Below are positions 31,981 through 44,248 of a stretch of 64,000 nucleotides of DNA, one piece after another. The stretch is from Hippophae tibetana. Its lineage: Eukaryota > Streptophyta > Magnoliopsida > Rosales > Elaeagnaceae. Position numbers and translations under genes: made by a program. The stretch spans positions 12,200,501 to 12,264,500 of the forward strand of contig CM072801.1 in the NCBI GenBank assembly GCA_037013495.1, read 5' to 3'. The first letter of the stretch is position 1, and each line of letters starts with the position of its first letter. Below the pieces are notes generated by a model. That model had not been told where the DNA came from and searched no databases. It saw only the letters and a list, made by a program, of their open reading frames with translations.

Positions 31981-34900
31981 ACATACTATATAAGTGTTTA
32001 ACAATTTATAACGAATGAAATTTATATGACAAACAAAATTACTATTGAACTTTCATGATTTGTTTAAATCTATAGTTTAAATTAGTCACGTGAGGTAGGG
32101 TAGAATTTTTTTCGAACTGAGCCAATTCTAGCTTGTTAAAACGAAAATTGGTTTTACTTTAACTCAATTTAAATTTAATTAAAATTAGAAAAAAAAACCC
32201 CGAAATTAAACTAAATACAAATAAATTGACCCAAACTAGACTAAATTATTAATTGTATGTTTTTTTAGTTAATTGAATTTTTTTTAAATAAAAAAATATA
32301 TTTAATGATTAAAGTTCGTTAGCCCAAATAGCATTATACGAAACATAAAAAATGAGAAAAATAATATTATAACGATTAATTGTTTGAACAAATGATAAAT
32401 TAAAATTGAATTAATAACTCATGCATAAAATAAAGTACACAAAGATAATAATTAGTTAATTATATAACAAAAATACTAGTAAATACAAGTTAAAGAAAAT
32501 TAATTCTTTAAACAAGAAATTCATTTTTGAATAAATTTGACAAAGGTAAATACCATCAAATCCATTTCATGCAAAATTCAAAAAAATTCGTGTATTTATA
32601 GAAACATATAGTTTGAATAAAGAACTACAAATTTAAATAAAATCTCAATCTTTAATAATAAAAAAATATATGAGTAAGATTAAACATATAATTCACTCAA
32701 ATTACTAAATAAAGAGCCTAATAGATCACATATTAATCTATTTATATTTTTAATTTTAGATTAAATATAATACACTTATAAAATCTGGAAATAAATATAC
32801 TTATATTGAGAAAAAGAGTTAAGCGTCGACTACTAATAGAGAGAAAGAAAGTTTAACTGTGGTTAATGCTTTTTGGAAAGGCAAAGAGTTTAGGAGGGAA
32901 CGAGTTGTGTGTAAAATAAGAAGAAAGATGGAAAAGAAATGTGTTTTTTTAATTTTAAAATAGTGTATAAGTTATAACGTTTATGTATTTTAGTTTTTCT
33001 TTAATTTTATTTCGAGTTAACGGGTTAGTTCAAACCCAATATTAACCTAGCTCAAAAAATTTACAATATTTAAATTGGTCAAAATATAATTTGATTTGTG
33101 TTTTACGATTAAAGTTTGATTTGATTAATCGAGTTACGATACAAATTTTCATTCTTTACTCTGAGATTTGATAAAAAAGAAAAAGAAAAAAGAAGTTTGT
33201 TAATTAAATGACATTATGATATTTTTAATTATAATAATTATAAAAAAAATATTAATGTTACATTTAATATGCCTAAAAATAAAATGATAGATTTTGCAAT
33301 AATATAGAAATTTACTGATAATTTTGTCAGACATAGTTAAGTTTGTAAACATAAAATATTGGGTTTATAGTTGCTCATAACGATAAAAGTTATGGATTTA
33401 TGGTGATGAATTCAATTCATAATCTTGCTGTCACCTTCCTTTCCTAGCCATGTCTGCTTGTAATTTTTTCGCATTTACTACCTAACCTTACAATCCACTT
33501 CTTTAATTCTTGGGCAAAATTTCTACCTCTCTTGAAGGCTTGAAGCCATATATATATATATTTGAAGTTTAAAGAATTCATATTTCACAAAGTACATAGC
33601 AGATCTTTCTTTGATAAATATTTTGCTTAAATAAGATCGGTTCTCCAACCTATCCACTTTAATAACATCACAAAGTACTTCTGTTGTCTTTTTTACTCCA
33701 TGAGTACTCATGTATACTTTAATAATTAATATCAGAATGTAGTCGTAAATAATAAATTAATTTTTTGTATGGATGAGATTTCATTATTTTTATAGTTTAA
33801 TTATTTATATTAAAAATAATATAATTTAATTCTTTAGTTATAAAAATAGGTTAATTTAATACGAATTATATTGTTTTAATTACTTTTAATTAAAATATTA
33901 TTATTTTATATGAAATGATCGAAAGTGATTAAAATAAGAATCTTTAACAAAAATAAAAGTAAAATCTAATATGAAATTTTTTAAGAATAAATTAATAATA
34001 ATAATATTGAAATATAAAATTATTTAAATATATTTTTTAATTTTAATAAAAATTAAAAAATAATAAAATAATATCAATTAATAAAATTAAAATAAATATT
34101 TTATAATATTTTATATTGAATATTATTTTATTATTATTAAATACTTATATTTTGATTATATTTAATCATTTATTAGAAATATATTTTAATAAAAAATTAT
34201 TAAAATAATATAATTATTCTTAATTTAACACCTTTCAATAATTAAAAATTAAATGATAGTATTTTCAATACAAAAGATTAAATATCATATTTACGTAATT
34301 ATTTTCTTTTATTTATATACTAGTGCTTTTATTGTTTTATTTTTCAATACTGAAATTGTGGGGTCCATGATGAAGAAGAATTCTGATGTGTCCCGTGAAA
34401 TAATAAGGTTCAAAACGTAAATATCTATTTAAACATCGTGATTTAAATTTTAATAAAATATCAAAGATATTATCAACACAAATTTTAAAACTTTTTAAAA
34501 TATTATAATTTTTTTTATTAAAATCATAGAATTTATTTATAATTTTTTTAAAATATCAAAAAAATTAATTACTTATATTTTTAAACTACTTTCTTATTTA
34601 ATATATATATATTTATAAAAATAATGACATTCAATTTAATTAATAAGTTAATTAATTAACAAAAATATTGTAAAATAACTAGTTAAAATTGAAATAATTA
34701 TTTAGATTTTAATTTTTAAAATTATTATAAATAGATAAATCTTATTAGTACATAATATAATTTAAATTATGAAAAATATATAAATTAAATTAATAAATTA
34801 AATATAAAAATGAAGTATAAATAAAAAATATGTATAGGAAAAGAAGTATAAGATATTATCCTAAATAAATAATATTTTAATTGAAGATATAAAATACAAA

Positions 34901-36127
34901 TAGATAAATTATTTAAAAAAATAAAAAATAAAAATGAATATTAAATAATATTTTATCAATATTTATCCACATTTTATCAACAATATTCATAATATATACT
35001 TTATTTTGACAAAAATACAATTTTTTCTCTACATTTTGTCTCACAACATTCTTAACATTTTCTTGATATTTTAAAATTATGAAAACCACTTTTCTATGTA
35101 GAAATATGTAAAAAAGCAACAATATTGATAGTGTTGATATTTTTGATATTTAAATCCTTAATTATAAGTTAAATTTTTTATTGGATTATTTATATAACGT
35201 TGACTAGTATAAATTATCTTTATGATATCAAATTAGAATTTATTAATTTAATATATTTTTATTTTTTTTGAATTATTCTATTTATTGTGAACATATAGCA
35301 TACTTTCTTTCATTTTTTCTTCTCAAGATAAAACCAAGAAATAATGTTAAAGGATGATGTTTTACACTAATTTAGTAGTAAAAAAATGGGCTGTCAATTT
35401 GAGTTCCAGATTTACTTGAGTATTTATTTCTGTTAGCCGTACTAATAATGGTGTTTTTAGAATAGTAAAATTATAAAAATTATATTACACAAATAATACA
35501 ATATATTATAATAGTGGTTGATATCTCTTCTTTGTAACGGTAACGTTTGGTGGCAGATACGGGACGACATGAAAACGAGTAATGACACGTAGTTTTAGTT
35601 AAAATTTATAACTAATTATTAAAAGATCTTCTTACTCTTTATCTTTTATAAATAATTAATATAAAAATATTATTTTATTCTTAAATTTATTATAAGATAC
35701 ATAAACTATGCATCTACTCCACTTTTTATAAATTATAATTTTTTTATTTAATATAATTATAAAAATTGAATAATATTTAACAACATGATAAATTTATAGA
35801 TAATTATTTTTTTAATTTATTTTATTTATATTATTATAATATTTTAGTAACATAATTTTTAAAAATACATATAAAATACTAAATTTTTAAAATTAAGATA
35901 TTTTAATCATATAAAATCATATTTATATTATTAAAATATCTATTTTTTATAATAAAAAAAATAACATTTTAATCACCAAACTATAAAAAAAAACTAATTT
36001 TATAATTAAATTATATTAGTTATAAAAATCGAATCACTTATGTAAATTTTATAAAATATCATTATTACTAAAATATTTAAATAATATATTTTTAACTAAG
36101 CTTAAAATAATTCTCCCCAAACTTATA
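31981..36127. other. AT-rich intergenic DNA before the OVATE gene
   Basis: No gene supported. It includes one copy of a dispersed repeat at about 33740-34290 (listed separately). Open frames at 33523 and 34913 on the minus strand are short, low in complexity and have no recognised motifs. Confidence 0.55.
33740..34290. repeat. Dispersed AT-rich repeat, copy 1
   Basis: Shares an ordered series of blocks with 40260-40835. Examples are GATTAAAATA(A/C)GA(A/G)TCTTTAAC, TATGAAAT(T/A)(T/G)TTTAAGAA, (A/G)TCAATTAATAAA and TTAAATGATA(G/T). Both copies lie in the same orientation. There is no coding potential and I do not recognise the family. Confidence 0.6.
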
Positions 36128-36281
36128 ATACATACAATTTTACATGTATCTATATCTTGGCATTTTATAGTCTCCACTCTTCAAATTAAACACAAATAAC
36201 CACAACCATACAACTCTCTATTCCTCAACATTTTTCAATTCCCTTCAAACCTTCACACACACTCTCTGTTCCTCATTTCAA
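36128..36281 (+). promoter_or_regulatory. Likely promoter and 5' UTR of OVATE gene
   Basis: Composition shifts from nearly pure A/T to C-rich about 150 bases before the ATG, as is typical of plant leaders (CTCTCTATTCCTCAAC, CACACACACTCTCTGTTCC). TTTATAG at about 36165 is a weak TATA candidate. The boundaries are approximate. Confidence 0.4.
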
Positions 36282-37205
36282 ATGGAAAACAGACTCAAGT
36301 TGAAGCTCTCTCGCATTTTCCGAAACTCGTTCGGGTCATGCCGAACCGGAATCAAACCCGACGTAATCAAAAAATCAACCTTTTCACCTGAAATCAACCC
36401 TAGCTTCCACATAATGAACAAGCCTTCTAATTTACCTCCTAAAGCTCGACTCTTTCCCTCTATATGCAAACCCAATCGCTCTGAACCCTCCAATTCCATT
36501 AACAACAACTCTATTCTCTCGTCAACGGACTTAACAACACTACCAAGACCAAAAATCTCTGGAAAAATCTCTCCTTTCATCAAAGGCAAAACTTGCCCTC
36601 CAGCTTCCCCTGTTTTTTCACCGAACCCATTTTACGAAATACGATATAATAATTCTTCTAGGCTGAGAAACAAGAAAACTTTCAGATCAAAGAAGAAAAA
36701 TAGAAGCAAAACGAAGACAACCCAGATGAATATTTGCAAGAACAGTGAATTTTTATCATTCAATTCCACGTCTCAGGATAGTTTTCATGGTAGTTGGTGG
36801 TCTAGCAGCGATAATGAAGAGAGAGAAGAAGAAACAGAGACCCTTTTCTCTTCTAAGAGTTTCTCTTCGGATTCGTCGGAGCGTCGTCGGCGGCGTCACA
36901 TTTGTCGCGGGAAAAAGAAAGGGAATCGGAGAAGATCAAAGTTGAGGTCTGAAATTGGTTTAATTCCATTGAAGGAAGGACAAGTGAAAGATAGCTTTGC
37001 AATTGTGAAGAAATCTAGTGATCCGTACAATGATTTTAGGACTTCGATGGTGGAAATGATTATTGAGAAACAGATATTTGAAGCAAACGATCTTGAGAAG
37101 CTTTTACATTGCTTTTTGTCTTTGAATTGTCATCGTCATCATAGAGTAATTATTGAGGCTTTTATGGAGATATGGTATGCTCTGTTTTGTAATTGGAAAT
37201 GTTGA
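36282..37205 (+). CDS. OVATE family protein (transcriptional repressor), OFP7/8-like
   Basis: Single exon, 307 residues. The C-terminal OVATE domain occupies about 237-301 and includes DSFAIVKKSSDPYNDFRTSM, VEMIIEKQIF, DLEKLLHCFLSLN and a closing helix EAFMEIWYAL. The N-terminus MENRLKLKLSRIFRNSFGSC matches the conserved start of the OFP7/OFP8 group. A basic run around 201-222 (RRRRHICRGKKKGNRRRSK) is a likely nuclear signal or DNA-binding region. A Ser/Glu-rich linker precedes it. OVATE proteins act in the nucleus with TALE homeodomain partners to repress genes for cell elongation and organ shape. Lack of introns is normal for the family. Start choice is supported by the conserved N-terminus. 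Subgroup assignment is from pattern memory, not a tree. Confidence 0.92.
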   Translation: MENRLKLKLSRIFRNSFGSCRTGIKPDVIKKSTFSPEINPSFHIMNKPSNLPPKARLFPSICKPNRSEPSNSINNNSILSSTDLTTLPRPKISGKISPFIKGKTCPPASPVFSPNPFYEIRYNNSSRLRNKKTFRSKKKNRSKTKTTQMNICKNSEFLSFNSTSQDSFHGSWWSSSDNEEREEETETLFSSKSFSSDSSERRRRRHICRGKKKGNRRRSKLRSEIGLIPLKEGQVKDSFAIVKKSSDPYNDFRTSMVEMIIEKQIFEANDLEKLLHCFLSLNCHRHHRVIIEAFMEIWYALFCNWKC

Positions 37206-39381
37206 AGAAAACTACTCTGTTTTCTGTGTTTAATTAGTTAGTTAGAACTCCAACTTTGATGGATTATAAATTAATGCACTTGTCTTCTTTTTTTCTAGTT
37301 AATAATTGCAATATGTTTGATCTTTTTTAAGAACTGTGAAATTTTGGTTTCTTGTATTGAAGACGGTAGAAATGTTAAATACAATACTTTAATTTACAAA
37401 TTAGGAATCTAATTTAGTAAAATTATTGAAATAATTTAAAGTTTGATTTAATTTAATAAAATTGAGTATTGTTTCATCTATAATATAAAAGAGTTCATAC
37501 ATTAAATAATAATGCAAAGAAATAAAATAAAATGAAAGAGACAATAAGTAAACTCAAAATTAAAAGTTAAAAAATATTTAATAAATTTGAAAGCTTTTGT
37601 TGAGTTTGATAAAATATTCGAGAGATATTATTACTGAGTAAATTTGTATTTATATTTTGTATATTTTTTTTATTTAGTTTAATAATATTTGTTTATTTCC
37701 ATCGACATATACAAATTATTAAAGTACATAAATTTTGTGTATTCTTTAACCGATTTGATATATTTATATATCGTTATTTATTGTTTCCGTGCACAACAAT
37801 AAATATACACATTAATTTTTTTTTGATAAATATTAAAAGAATTTAAAAATAAATAAAATTTAAATATATTATTCAAAAAATAATGTAAATAAAAATAAGA
37901 GTTTTAAAGTAATTATTGAATAGTGTTTTTATTTTTACTAACGGTGTTTTAAAGCATTTTCTTATAAATTTATGCATATTTTTTTACTTAAATCAATTAT
38001 ATCTTAGCACGTTATAGAATTATTTTAAAATATAAAATTAATTAATTTTTTTAATATTTAAATGAAAAATTAAATATAATTTTATGTTATATTGTAGTAT
38101 CATTTTTGTCTGGATTATGTTTGCTTTTCGTTATGATTCTTGAAAGGACGTAAGTGAAAATAAAAAGAATACTTAATGTGGCTTTTCTATAGAAAAAAAT
38201 AAAAATAAAATTGTATTAGTTTTCATATGCCTACGAAACTTCTTTTTTCTTTTCTTGTTTTAAATTTAGGAAATCACTGTAACTAAAGAAAGTATTTTAG
38301 ATGGTTCCATAATTTTGAGTTTTGACACTCAAATGAGACCCCTTTTGTTTTTTCTACTGTAAAGAGCTTAAATGTTTTATGTTGCTGGAATTTTGACACT
38401 CAAAATATTAATACTCTGTTCATACTTGGATGAATATAGATCAAGTCATTAACTATCATTATTTTTATAGATCAAGTTTTATAAATTTTGTACGACTCTT
38501 ATACGTAATACACATATAATTTTTTAATAATGTAAACAATATATGTTTAATGTATATTTAATAATGTGATATATATATATATATATAATTTGTAAAATAT
38601 AAAATTAGTTAAATAATTTTGATAATATAGATATTAGAGGATTTAAATTTAAATAAAACATTTTATAAAATGACAATATGCTTACATGCCATTTATAAGA
38701 AAAGTTAAGTGTTTTATGTTATTAACTTTTCACGACTACGGTAAAAATATTATAATATTGAATTTGTAGTAAAAGAATGATTTTTTTAGATTAAACTTTA
38801 TTATTACATAATTCGAACATATGGTTTGAAATATACATAATGATGAATTTTATTGTTAAATCCCTAATAAAAAAATATCTCAAACGTCTAATTCCTTCTA
38901 TATTTATGTTTTTTTGTTAATTTATGTTACAAAACTAATGATTAAAATATATTGAGAATTAATTATATTAACTAAAATAATAATAAAAATATAAATATTA
39001 ATAAAATTAAACGTTAATTATATGCAATTTTTCAACGGTTAAAATTTAATGATATTTTTATTACCATTAAAAAAAAAGTAAATAAAATATATTTAAAATT
39101 TCTATTTGTAATTTTAAAATATTGTAATTTTTATTTTTATTTATATGAGTAAAAAAATTTATTTATTATAAATTTATGATAAATTATAATTAATATAATA
39201 TAATAGTATTAATAAAAATAATTAAATTTATTTAATTATATTTAATAAAAAAATAATACATAAATTATAATATAATATAATTAAGAGGTGTAAGAAGTGA
39301 AAAGATCATAAGTGAAAATAGAAGTGGTAATAAATTGGAAAGATGTCAGGTAAATTAAGCAAATGATATATTAATATTGAT

Positions 39382-39603
39382 TTGCAGATGTATCAGAGGC
39401 CAAGAGAAATTCCATTGGCCTTGAAAGTAAAGAATGATAAGTCAATTCATTGTGTTTATCTAATTAATATAGGAACTATGATAGGTCTTCTTCAACGGTT
39501 CTGGGAGCCAATAAATGGAGTGAAAATGAATGCACAATGGATTGAGAATCAATATAGGATAAAAGACTATAGAAGCGAGAGGGTTTCAAAGTCTATAAAT
39601 TGA
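39382..39603 (+). other. Unrecognised 73-codon open frame
   Basis: The open frame begins MQMYQRPREIPLALKVKNDK and contains GLLQRFWEPINGVKMNAQW. Its composition is less AT-biased and less repetitive than its surroundings. An upstream TTTGCAG just before the first ATG could be a splice acceptor. I do not recognise a domain. It could be a gene or transposon fragment; a functional gene is unlikely because no continuation is seen. Just after it there is a 58-bp tandem duplication. Confidence 0.3.
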
Positions 39604-39701
39604 AAGGTATTTTCCTTTTGTAGGGACAAAGTAACATATAATGTCAAAGGCTATGAATTGAAAGGTATTTTCTTTTTATAGGGACAAAATAACATATAGT
39701 T
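39586..39701. repeat. Two tandem copies of a 58-bp unit
   Basis: TCAAAG(T/G)CTAT(A/G)AATTGAAAGG starts at 39586 and again at 39644. Both are followed by TATTTTC(C/T)TTTT(G/A)TAGGGAC and ACATATA. The first copy overlaps the end of the unrecognised frame at 39382-39603. Confidence 0.85.
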
Positions 39702-40259
39702 TTAGATTTTTTTTTTAAAAAAGTCTCAAAGTTTACGTAATTATTATTAAATTAGATATGAATTCTTTTTTTTTTAATTTTTTAAAAATAAATATTTTAA
39801 TCTCGTAATTTATAAATTGATTATTGTTAGCTCTTTTATTATAAAAAAAATAAATATTTTTAATTTTATAATTTATTTAAATAAACACTCTTAGTCTATC
39901 AAAATTATACAAAATAAAGATCTATATAGTATATATTATTTATAAATAATGAGATTATAAGTATTTAATTTAAAAATTATGTGATTAAAATATTTATTTT
40001 AAAGAATTTAGGGACCTATTATATTTAACCTAATAATTACAAGATTAAAATACTTAAATTAAATAATTATAGGATTTTTGGTTTCCAATACCGTTACAAA
40101 AAATTTATTTCATGTTCATTTTAATAATTAGTAAATTAAAAGTGCTTATTTTTAATAATAACAGGACTAATAATACTTTATTTATAAATTATAAAAACAA
40201 AGTGCTCGTTTTAAAGAAAAAAAAAACTTTGCCACCTAATATTGCCATTAAAAAAGGGG

Positions 40260-40835
40260 TTGAGTTATCACATTAGTTCTTAAAATTAAGTTAATTGTGT
40301 TGTTTAGTTTCTCAAATTAAAAATGATTTCATTTAATTTCTTAGTTTCTTAAAAAATGATAATTTAAGACAAAATATATTATTTTAATAATTTTGTATTT
40401 AAAATATTATTATTTTCTATCAAATAATTAAAATTTGATTAAAATACGAGTCTTTAACAAAGATAAAATTAAAATTCATTATGAAATAGTTTAAGAAAAA
40501 TAAAAAATTATGAAATTAAAAAATATATTTAAATATATATTTTAATTTTTGATAAAAATTAAAATAAAATAGTGTCAATTAATAAATATTAAAAAATAAA
40601 TATTTTATGATTTTTATTAAAAAATAAATATTTTATGATTTTTCATATCAATTGTGACTTTATTATTGTTAAAAACTCGTGTTTTAATCAAGTTTAATTA
40701 CATGATTGAAAAATAATAATGTTTTAATAAAATTTTATTAAAATAACATAATTTATCCTTAATTGATCATTTTTATAAAGTTAAGATGTTAAATGATATC
40801 GTTTTTAATCTAAGGGATTTAATAATATAAATGAT
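40260..40835. repeat. Dispersed AT-rich repeat, copy 2
   Basis: Same ordered blocks and orientation as 33740-34290. It also contains a private 28-bp tandem duplication (AAAAAATAAATATTTTATGA and following bases) around 40589-40645. Confidence 0.6.
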
Positions 40836-41269
40836 CTAATTTAAAAATTTTGGTAATAGTTTTTTAAAAGTATATATAGAGAAAATGAGGAATAAAATTA
40901 AGGATACAAACTAAGAATAGACACGAAGACGGACGATAATAGTTTTTATTATATCCGAAATCAAAGTGGTGATTACGTAATTCAACCTATTTCAAAATCA
41001 TTATAGTTCTTAGCATTTTTTATCCATGATTATCGGGACGAGTTGCATAATAAATAATACTGGTATCAAAATTGTAATAGTTTTTAACAAATATTATGCA
41101 TTGAATATAAGATTCTTGAATAAAGTATATAATCATGTAAAAGATGTCAAACATTTAAACATTTTTAAATATTTTTTTAATGTTACACTATCATCGACTA
41201 AGAATAAAGATTAACAACATGTCTAGCTAGAATCAAGTCTTACTTTCATAAGAGTTGAAATCAAAGGTG

Positions 41270-41481
41270 ATAAACTTTTGATGATAACGAGGCTACGAAC
41301 TACGAGCGAGACAACGAATACAAATGGGGGTTGCGACTATGAATGGTGGCTGGAGAATTGGGAAGGCTTTATTTTAGGTTTGAGTCAAGTCGAATGGGGG
41401 TTGGGATTAGAAACTACCAAACTAGGAAGTGGGAAGATTCATTTTTGCACTAGGGTTACCATAGTATTAAGTGGGAGATAG
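41270..41481 (+). other. Unrecognised 67-codon open frame
   Basis: This frame (MMITRLRTTSETTNTNGGCD at its start, then a tryptophan-rich part) lies in a short G-rich island. No motif or family is recognised, and no neighbouring exon is seen. It is probably a relic or chance frame. Confidence 0.2.
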
Positions 41482-42329
41482 CTATTATTCATTTTATAGT
41501 TTTATACCATTAAATTATTTAATATAAAATTAATAATAAAAATGGATATGGATCAGTGGGATTGTGGTTAATAAATGAACAGATATTAAAGTTTGTATAT
41601 CTAAAACTTAAATCAATAATTATATAAATTAATTAAATAGATATAATATCAATCATATGAATAAAAACAAATATTAATATAATTATACATATTTTATGAT
41701 TATTTTTTTTATCTTTAGATAATATTCAAAATTAATAAGATAAAAATTAAACTAACAATACCGATAATAGTAAATACTCAAATCTATACCTAAAATATCG
41801 TAAGAAAGGATAAGGAGACATATATTGAGCCAAACACTATCATCATATTCATAATTTGTTTAAACATATTTATTTATGAATTAGTAATTAAAAAAAAATG
41901 GAAGTATATTTGATTTAAAATAATTAAAAGAATGAGTTTAATTACTATTTAATTATTATTCAAAACATTAAGTTGATTTGAAGTAATTTTATTTAAATGA
42001 GTGAACACAGCTCACACATCATGCATATTATATATATATATAATTGAAGTGGGTTTTGTTCAACTGAGCGCTTTTATTTTGAATTGCTGACAACAATTGC
42101 ACTACAAAATAGTATAGGACTATAGGTAGTCCTAAATTGGCAAGCAGTTTAAAGAATGTCTGCCTATAGTGATCGTATTTGTTTTTTTAGGTTCTTGAGC
42201 CCTGTTATTTTCATCTACTCTCTCCCTAGTTAGCACTTTCTGTAGGTCAACATATATATTTTATCTATTTTTATATTTATATTATTTAAATTTTATTATG
42301 TATTAATATTATATAAAAAGTTAAATTAT

Positions 42330-43516
42330 TTTTTAATTTTTAAAATAATCATGACAAGTATTAAGAAATAAAAATTATATGTATAAAATTGTATACAAAA
42401 TTAAAATTAAATAGAAGAATAAAGTTTCTATCTAATTAACAAAAAAAGTATTCTTATATTTATATTAATTTATTATTTTAAATAATTTAAGTGATAATTA
42501 TACATTGAGTAAAATAATAATCTCATAAATCTTATACAATCAAGATCAAACACTCATTTTGTATCTTTGTTGATCAAATAATCATTAAGGACGAGAAAGT
42601 GCTAAATTTTTAGTAAAGTAGTTGATTTGATTCCAAGTCGATTCACTTGAACAATATACAAAATTTATTCCGAATTTGAAAAAAGAAGATAATTTGCTCA
42701 AATAAAAAAAAATCCAGCAATGATATCTTATATTTTATTGGTTTCGTTTTCCTAAATTATCAATAGGTATTATTTCCTGTACTTTACAAATGACGTTTTT
42801 TTTCCTTTTTTAAATATAGAGTAATCAATAAATACACAAAATCCTTTAGTAATATTAATTATACCACTTTAATTTTTTATTAAAAAAATTATATTAATTT
42901 AATTATTTTGTGATATTTATAATAATTTAATTATTTTTTTTATGAAAAATGATAATAATAAAATAAATGATCAAATTTTAAAATTATTTTATTTTTTTAT
43001 TAATTTTATATCATTGTTTTTTGTTATTAAATATAATTTATGAAATAAATATCTCAAAAAGACTGAAAAAAATGACACAAATAAAAATAAAATGAAAAAT
43101 TAAATATTTGTTATTATGTTTTACTTTTTTGAAAATAAAAAACTATTAAGACATCTACAACCTTAATATCGATACGGTTGATGCATCAAATTTTACGGCC
43201 ATATTATTTATCATATCACTACTGTTTATGCATCAATTTAAAAAATATTATAAATTAAAATTAATTATATTATATAAAATTAAAAAAAATTACTAAATAT
43301 AATTTTTAGTATAATAAAAAAATATACTTTTTACTGTAATATTTGATGTTGTGGAATAGAGATGACTAAATATTTGATAATTTTTTTAATATAAAATGAT
43401 ATTAAATATCCAAATGTTATTATCATTTACATAACAAATGAACTTTTATTAATGAGCTAGTTACATCCAATACTAACCTAAAAGATAAGAAATATTGTAT
43501 AAAACAATGTGGACAA
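42330..43516. repeat. Segmental duplicate A, left part
   Basis: Aligns with about 55775-56620 beside the receptor kinase gene. Shared blocks include TATTAAGAAATAAAAATTATATG, GCTAAATTTTTAGT(A/G)AA(G/A)TAG and TAAATTATCAATAGGTATTA. TTTCCTGTACTTTACA and AGTTACATCCA(T/A) follow. The segment is cut at 43516 by the start of a Copia LTR and resumes at 48782. Confidence 0.8.
43152..43364. mobile_element. MITE-like insertion in duplicate A
   Basis: About 213 bp between CATCTACAAC and an end reading GTTGTGGAATAGAGATG. It contains GATGCATCAAATTTT-type motifs seen also in the larger element at 56812-57565. The corresponding place in duplicate B (about 56540) lacks it, consistent with an insertion. Terminal inverted repeats are imperfect and the family is not identified. 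Confidence 0.45.
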
Positions 43517-44100
43517 TGTTATATTTGGTCCAAAATAAATAACAAATAAAATAAAGCTCAAAACCCATATGCCGATATTAAAACCCTTCTTCTTTAACTA
43601 ATATACATTATTTCTATTGCTGCGAGAGAGAGAGTACAAACAGATCGACTGGAGAAGAAATTTTAGAATCTGCGTGAAACATAGTTCTCAGCGATAGTTT
43701 CTTGCTGAATAGAACAGAAAAGAGAGAAAATCAGTCCAAATATAAGCCGTCCATTTTCTACTTTTTCTATTATTTATATGGTAATATTTGATTTAATAAC
43801 AAGTTTTTAAATTTATATTATTATATATTACTAGTAAATTAGAAAATATATTTTGTGGATATATTTTATGATGCTCTCTAAAAATTGGTATTTGTATCTC
43901 CATTTGATTATTAGTGGATTTTTTCTCGATGTGTCGTCGTCAATGGAGTAGACTTTTCATATTGAAAAGTTAAATCAATTAAATCATTTTGTACCATTTA
44001 TTTTTCTTATTGATTATTATTTTGTTGTTACCCATTATTATATATTTGTGCAACTAAAATTGGACCTAATCTTCGCTTCCACAAATGCTAATTTTTAACA
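43517..44100 (+). repeat. 5' LTR of old Copia element
   Basis: Begins TGTTATATTTGGTCCAAAA and ends GCTAATTTTTAACA. The primer binding site follows three bases later. Confidence 0.85.
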
Positions 44101-44248
44101 TACTGGTATCAAAGTATTGAATTATTCTGTTATTTATTAGAACTGATCAAGTTTGATCTTTTTGATTTATTTTAAGCTTCTGGTTATTTGATTTATTTCA
44201 TATTTTCTGAGTTGTGCTTCTATTTATTTAATATTGGGTTTTTCTATC

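Larger units (their letters stand above)
37206..42329. other. AT-rich intergenic DNA with two low-AT islands
   Basis: The OVATE 3' UTR occupies the first 200 or so bases. Islands of more balanced composition occur at 39370-39700 and 41270-41480, listed separately. A TA run is at about 38564-38587. No gene is recognised. Confidence 0.5.

Noticed and set aside
36278..36589. 103-codon minus-strand frame over the OVATE gene
   Set aside because: Antisense shadow of the conserved OFP N-terminus; the plus-strand frame explains the conservation.
41026..41214. 62-codon plus-strand frame
   Set aside because: No motif; composition typical of surrounding AT-rich DNA.
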